A DNA stretch of 64,000 nucleotides, taken from NCBI RefSeq assembly GCF_041260155.1, contig NC_091931.1, positions 26,108,654 to 26,172,653 on the forward strand, given 5' to 3'. The notes under the pieces were generated by a model that was not told the origin of the DNA, made no database searches, and saw only the letters and a program-made list of their open reading frames with translations. The stretch is from Ptychodera flava (lineage: Eukaryota > Hemichordata > Enteropneusta > Ptychoderidae). Position numbers and translations under genes: made by a program. Of the stretch, positions 61,801 to 64,000 are shown one piece after another. Each line of letters opens with the position of its first letter. Position 1 is the first letter of the stretch.

Positions 61801-63663
61801 CCCTTACCTATACTCTTTCTTTTCTTTTGTACGTTTTCCTTCAAGGATTTTGCTCTTTTGAAGTTCGATCCTACAAAACCAACTACATATATATATATGG
61901 GTAATGCGAAATTTTTCAAATAAAGTTAAACAGAGTATGTTATTAACGAATATTCCTGGGTCAAATCAGCATATGTGTCATTTGTGCTCCGTCAGACATG
62001 AGACGAAGTCGAAGCAGCCACAAACTTTACCTATCCTGATCCAACGCAGAAACTGACTTTATCACATGCACAAGCCAAGTTTGTCGTCTCCGAACAAAAA
62101 ATACGGGATTTATTCTCTGGTCGTTCTACGTCACGACGACCCGCGTCTATGTCATCAATTTTGGTGCGTCGGCCCTTTTTTTGCGTCGATCTTCGGTGTG
62201 GTCGTAAATGTAAACAAACAACATGGCGGCCGATATTTCTCCCACGATCAAAATGTATCTGACGTGAAAATATCGCAAACATTAGTCGTGATTGACAATA
62301 CATCATCTAGGCAAATTTTAACCTTATCATATATTTAACCTTTAAGCGCAGTTCCGACGACTTTATCCTTTTAACTATAAACTTTCGTTTCTTGGGACAT
62401 TTTCAGAGTCCCTTTATCCTAATATGAAATATGCATACATGATCCTGCAAATGACTAAGTTGACAGGCAACGTAGCTGGAACTAAGTTTCTCAAATATTG
62501 CAATATTTGTTTCGTAAAACAACGATGTTTCAGGAAAATGATTCTTAAACAGCCTACCTTCATTTAGAATTGCTACCTTCGTATCTCCGTTCTCATTCAG
62601 CATTGATCTTCTCCGATTCGACGCCCTAAAGATGAAATATTACGAAACATTCCATATTACCGTTATGATAAAAGAGAAGTTTGGCATGAACCTTTGAATA
62701 ATCTCATTACGTCATTAAATTTCATTTTGCTTGAGCAAGAGGGCAAACAAAGTAGCAATCGCTAAGAGATTGAAAAATATAGTTACTTTTATACTCGTTC
62801 AATTGCCGATAAATAATTTTAACATTCAAAGCGAAGGTAAACAACAAGATTGTAGTTTGTAACACTTATTAAAAACAAACTGTTTCTAATAAGATGATAT
62901 TTTCACAATCTATAGTTCAAATCAGAAAATGCAAGAAAGTAATAGCTGAAAAATTTATTTGTTCAAACAAAGTTGAGAGCGGGAAAACTGTCATGCTAAA
63001 AATTCATGAACGACGACGACAAATTTACAATCAAAAATTACGTTTCGGATGGGACTTAACTCACGGGCACTGACTAATAAACTCAGCCTGACCGTGCAAA
63101 ACAGAGCTTCGAAGGCGATGGATAGCAAGAGCAGACGGAAGGCCGACAAAAAGACTGATGAGCCTTAAAAGTATTTAACATATGGAGTTAACAAAGCCGA
63201 GACCCCAAGATAACCAAAGGATAATGTCCGAATCTCATTACGGTATCACAGCAAAGAGTTCCTACATTTCGGCGCCACTTGAAAAGAGCGATATAAACTA
63301 AATAATTTCTTGAAACAAGATATAGAACTATATTGAAATAGGGCAAGAAAGTTGTTCAGTAGCAATGCACCACTTTCTGAAAGCACAGAGGTCAATCGCG
63401 GTTGATGTATCTATGCCCGACTATAACATAATTTAAAGTAGTTCAAATCAACGATATAAAAGTGTCACCTAATTCTATTTGCTATATTTGATAACAGTAC
63501 TTTTTGTATAGTAATATACAGACCAACCAGTATACACAGAATAATGTAAAACATTTATTAACATACACACTGGTTTCCTCTTCACTCTCATCGTTTTCAG
63601 ATTCACAACAGGTCGCGTCAGTTTCCCCATAATGTTCGAAGTATTGATCTTCCTGAAAAGATC
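42313..63663 (-). CDS. unrecognised modular Lys/Glu-rich protein gene (5' end off window)
   Basis: A minus-strand gene built from phase-matched small exons: B 63567-63663, C 62558-62607, K2 61808-61870, K1 59842-59886, K3 57244-57288, B 56562-56658, C 55529-55572, K2 52678-52740, K1 51620-51664, K1' 49951-49995 (contains a stop), B 45930-46026, C 45304-45347, D 43983-44045, E 43435-43589, F 42313-42564 (ends TAG). B starts phase 1 and ends phase 2; C starts phase 2 and ends phase 1; K and D are 1-1; E is 1-0; F starts phase 0. All joins fit. K exons are Lys/Glu-rich, B acidic. I recognise no domain, and there is no signal peptide in view. F ends in an Ala/Val-rich stretch that could be a short membrane or amphipathic helix. 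Confidence 0.7.
45304..45347 (-). CDS. C exon copy 3
   Basis: 44 nt: [14 protein letters not shown]; acceptor CTCACAG, donor GTGCGT. Confidence 0.65.
45930..46026 (-). CDS. B exon copy 3
   Basis: 97 nt: [20 protein letters not shown] then [10 protein letters not shown]; acceptor CTTTAG, donor GTAAGC. Confidence 0.65.
46150..46520 (+). repeat. dispersed repeat family R1, copy 4
   Basis: A full-length looking copy in an intron of the modular gene, next to exon 45930-46026. It starts in GCGCCTCGAAAGTGAAGG and ends in a GCGCGTTCTTTC block. Confidence 0.7.
46521..48329. other. intron sequence, nothing recognised
   Basis: Part of the long intron between K1' (49951) and B copy 3. A stretch near 47630 (GCACCCGAAACGTCAGTG) is reminiscent of retroelement 3' ends but too short to call. 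Confidence 0.35.
48685..48740. repeat. (AT)n microsatellite, left of Penelope-like element
   Basis: About 55 bp of AT directly at the 3' end of the element. Confidence 0.95.
48741..49735 (-). pseudogene. 5'-truncated Penelope-like element (GIY-YIG endonuclease part)
   Basis: A minus-strand frame ending at 48867 has [56 protein letters not shown] and [11 protein letters not shown], the linker and GIY-YIG endonuclease of Penelope-like elements. An upstream frame carries [16 protein letters not shown] and joins it only after a one-base shift near 49550. The YIG part reads YIV. No reverse transcriptase remains. After the stop, a 3' region including ATGAAACTTAAGTAATAG resembles the usual Penelope 3' end and runs straight into (AT)n. 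Confidence 0.85.
49727..49874. repeat. (CA)n(AT)n array with short interruption
   Basis: A CA run then two AT runs separated by AAAATACGGT; abuts the truncated 5' end of the Penelope-like fragment. Confidence 0.95.
49951..49995 (-). pseudogene. K1' exon with in-frame stop
   Basis: 45 nt aligned to the other K1 exons ([12 protein letters not shown]) but with a TAG in codon position 13 after the split codon; donor GTGAAA is weaker. Acceptor TCAAAG. Inclusion would truncate the protein; skipping preserves phase. Confidence 0.6.
51620..51664 (-). CDS. K1 exon copy 2
   Basis: 45 nt: [14 protein letters not shown] after a split Val codon; acceptor TTTTCACAG, donor GTAAGA. Confidence 0.65.
52678..52740 (-). 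CDS. K2 exon copy 2
   Basis: 63 nt: [20 protein letters not shown]; acceptor TTTTGTAG, donor GTAAGG. Confidence 0.65.
52875..54290. other. intron sequence with (AAATG)n
   Basis: Between K2 copy 2 and C copy 2. Contains a short AAATG array at ~53128-53145; otherwise nothing recognised. Confidence 0.4.
55529..55572 (-). CDS. C exon copy 2
   Basis: 44 nt: [14 protein letters not shown]; acceptor CTCACAG, donor GTGGGC. Phase 2 in, phase 1 out. Confidence 0.65.
56562..56658 (-). CDS. B exon copy 2
   Basis: 97 nt: [20 protein letters not shown] then [10 protein letters not shown]. Acceptor CACTAG, donor GTATGT. Confidence 0.65.
57244..57288 (-). CDS. K3 exon
   Basis: 45 nt: [14 protein letters not shown]. 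Acceptor TTTTGCAG, donor GTATGA. Shares the VKEN core with K1' at 49951. Confidence 0.6.
58532..59359. mobile_element. long-arm inverted-repeat element flanked by TA
   Basis: Arms of about 240 bp (58532-58785 and ~59100-59359) are inverted copies starting CACCCTTTGCGCCTGTC, with TA on both outer sides (58530-58531, 59360-59361). The ~310-bp centre carries no recognised gene. TA flanks fit a Tc1/mariner-type non-autonomous element. It interrupts the intron before K1 copy 1. Confidence 0.7.
59842..59886 (-). CDS. K1 exon copy 1
   Basis: 45 nt: [14 protein letters not shown]. Acceptor TTTTCACAG, donor GTAAGA. Confidence 0.65.
60970..61330. mobile_element. MITE-like element in modular gene intron
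   Basis: Ends TTAAAG...ATTAGCTGTAACTTT and inverted partner, about 360 bp, no coding frame. It interrupts a K unit. Confidence 0.55.
61808..61870 (-). CDS. K2 exon copy 1 (Lys-rich)
   Basis: 63 nt: [20 protein letters not shown]. Acceptor TTTTGTAG, donor GTAAGG. Pairs with 52678-52740. Confidence 0.65.
62558..62607 (-). CDS. C exon copy 1, altered acceptor
   Basis: Deletion relative to copies at 55529 and 45304 has removed the original acceptor and exon start. A nearby AAG (ending 62608) would still give a phase-2 start and 16 codons ending in ILNE with donor GTAGGC. Confidence 0.4.
63567..63663 (-). CDS. B exon copy 1 (acidic module)
   Basis: 97 nt: [19 protein letters not shown] then an acidic end (ESEEETS). 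The acceptor is CACTAG; donor GTATGT. The basic alternative frame is open within the exon but hits a stop on joining the C exons at 55529 and 45304. Confidence 0.65.
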
Positions 63664-64000
63664 CTAGTGAGATATTTCAGAAATATACTATGCCATTATG
63701 ATGTACTCTTAAGTTTTAAACATTTTCTTGAAACGAATTGATTAACATTGACACAGTTACATTAGAACTGCATGTTGATAAATTTCAGACAGAGTACTTT
63801 TCTTCGAAACATTACTTTAAGCGTTCAGGTGTATCATAAAACTCGTAGCTTTGTTTTATTTTGTTTCTCTTACGATTTTTTCTTGCCTTGCCCTGATAGA
63901 AATTTATTTTTGCAATGCGATAGAAGTGGCGAGCAATTTTTTTTTCAGGAATGGCAATCGCACACTAGGTTGGAACTTACTGATGATTGGTTGTATGGAT

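Larger units (their letters stand above)
48330..61950 (-). repeat. K-exon units, about six copies
   Basis: Units of about 0.7-1.2 kb, each with one K exon and shared intron blocks (TTTTTGACAACTAA-like, ATGTACAGTTCTCATTC, GAACATCAAGCAATATC), near 48330-50270 (interrupted by a Penelope-like element), 51010-51900, 52230-52870, 57100-57700, 59360-60180 and 60940-61950. Confidence 0.7.
62370..64000 (-). repeat. duplicated B/C block, copy 3 (runs off edge)
   Basis: Third counterpart with B exon 63567-63663 and deleted C exon 62558-62607. By eye it is closer to copy 2 than to 44150-46200. Confidence 0.75.

Overview
The window is animal nuclear DNA: AT-rich, with small GT-AG exons in long introns, many microsatellites and many degraded transposons. 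The gene families fit a metazoan, probably an invertebrate deuterostome (hemichordate or cephalochordate grade). They are a DYRK-like kinase, a peptidylarginine deiminase relative, a split-direct-repeat DIRS-order retroelement and a Penelope-like element. I cannot name the species. I saw no bacterial operon, CRISPR array, tRNA or rRNA.

Three host genes all read on the minus strand. (1) 339-16461 is a DYRK-like CMGC kinase in 21 recognisable exons. Its kinase domain is followed by a long Ser/Asp/Lys-rich tail made of phase-1 exons, four of them tandem copies of one 141-144 nt exon, and the gene runs off the left edge. A second first exon (14648-14669) fits the same reading phase. (2) 19579-27985 is a complete 13-exon, 727-residue PADI-family protein. 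It keeps the family's fold-level motifs, but all four catalytic positions are replaced, so it looks like a pseudoenzyme. (3) 42313-63663 is an unrecognised modular gene entering from the right edge. Small Lys-rich (K), acidic (B) and spacer (C) exons recur in the order B-C-K2-K1-K3, then B-C and three terminal exons. It lies in a heavily duplicated region.

Between genes 2 and 3 is a mobile-element zone. It holds a dimeric MITE (28624-29192), a probable solo LTR (31162-32000), and a nested pair: a TIR element with a 7-bp target duplication (33458-40623) split by a DIRS-order retrotransposon with split direct repeats (33547-40098). A second copy of the TIR element at 17840-18538 shows the uninterrupted site. 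The retroelement has a TATA box in its A repeat and a 66-codon leader exon. Four downstream splice acceptors share the leader's phase and lead to an unassigned short frame, gag, RT/RNase H/methyltransferase and the tyrosine recombinase. The recombinase frame is intact, while the RT region carries at least five one-base frame changes. A 5'-truncated Penelope-like element sits inside an (AT)n array in gene 3.

Exon borders were read by eye from splice signals. Every junction given for the three genes closes in phase, which is the main support for the models. Nothing was checked against transcripts or databases.
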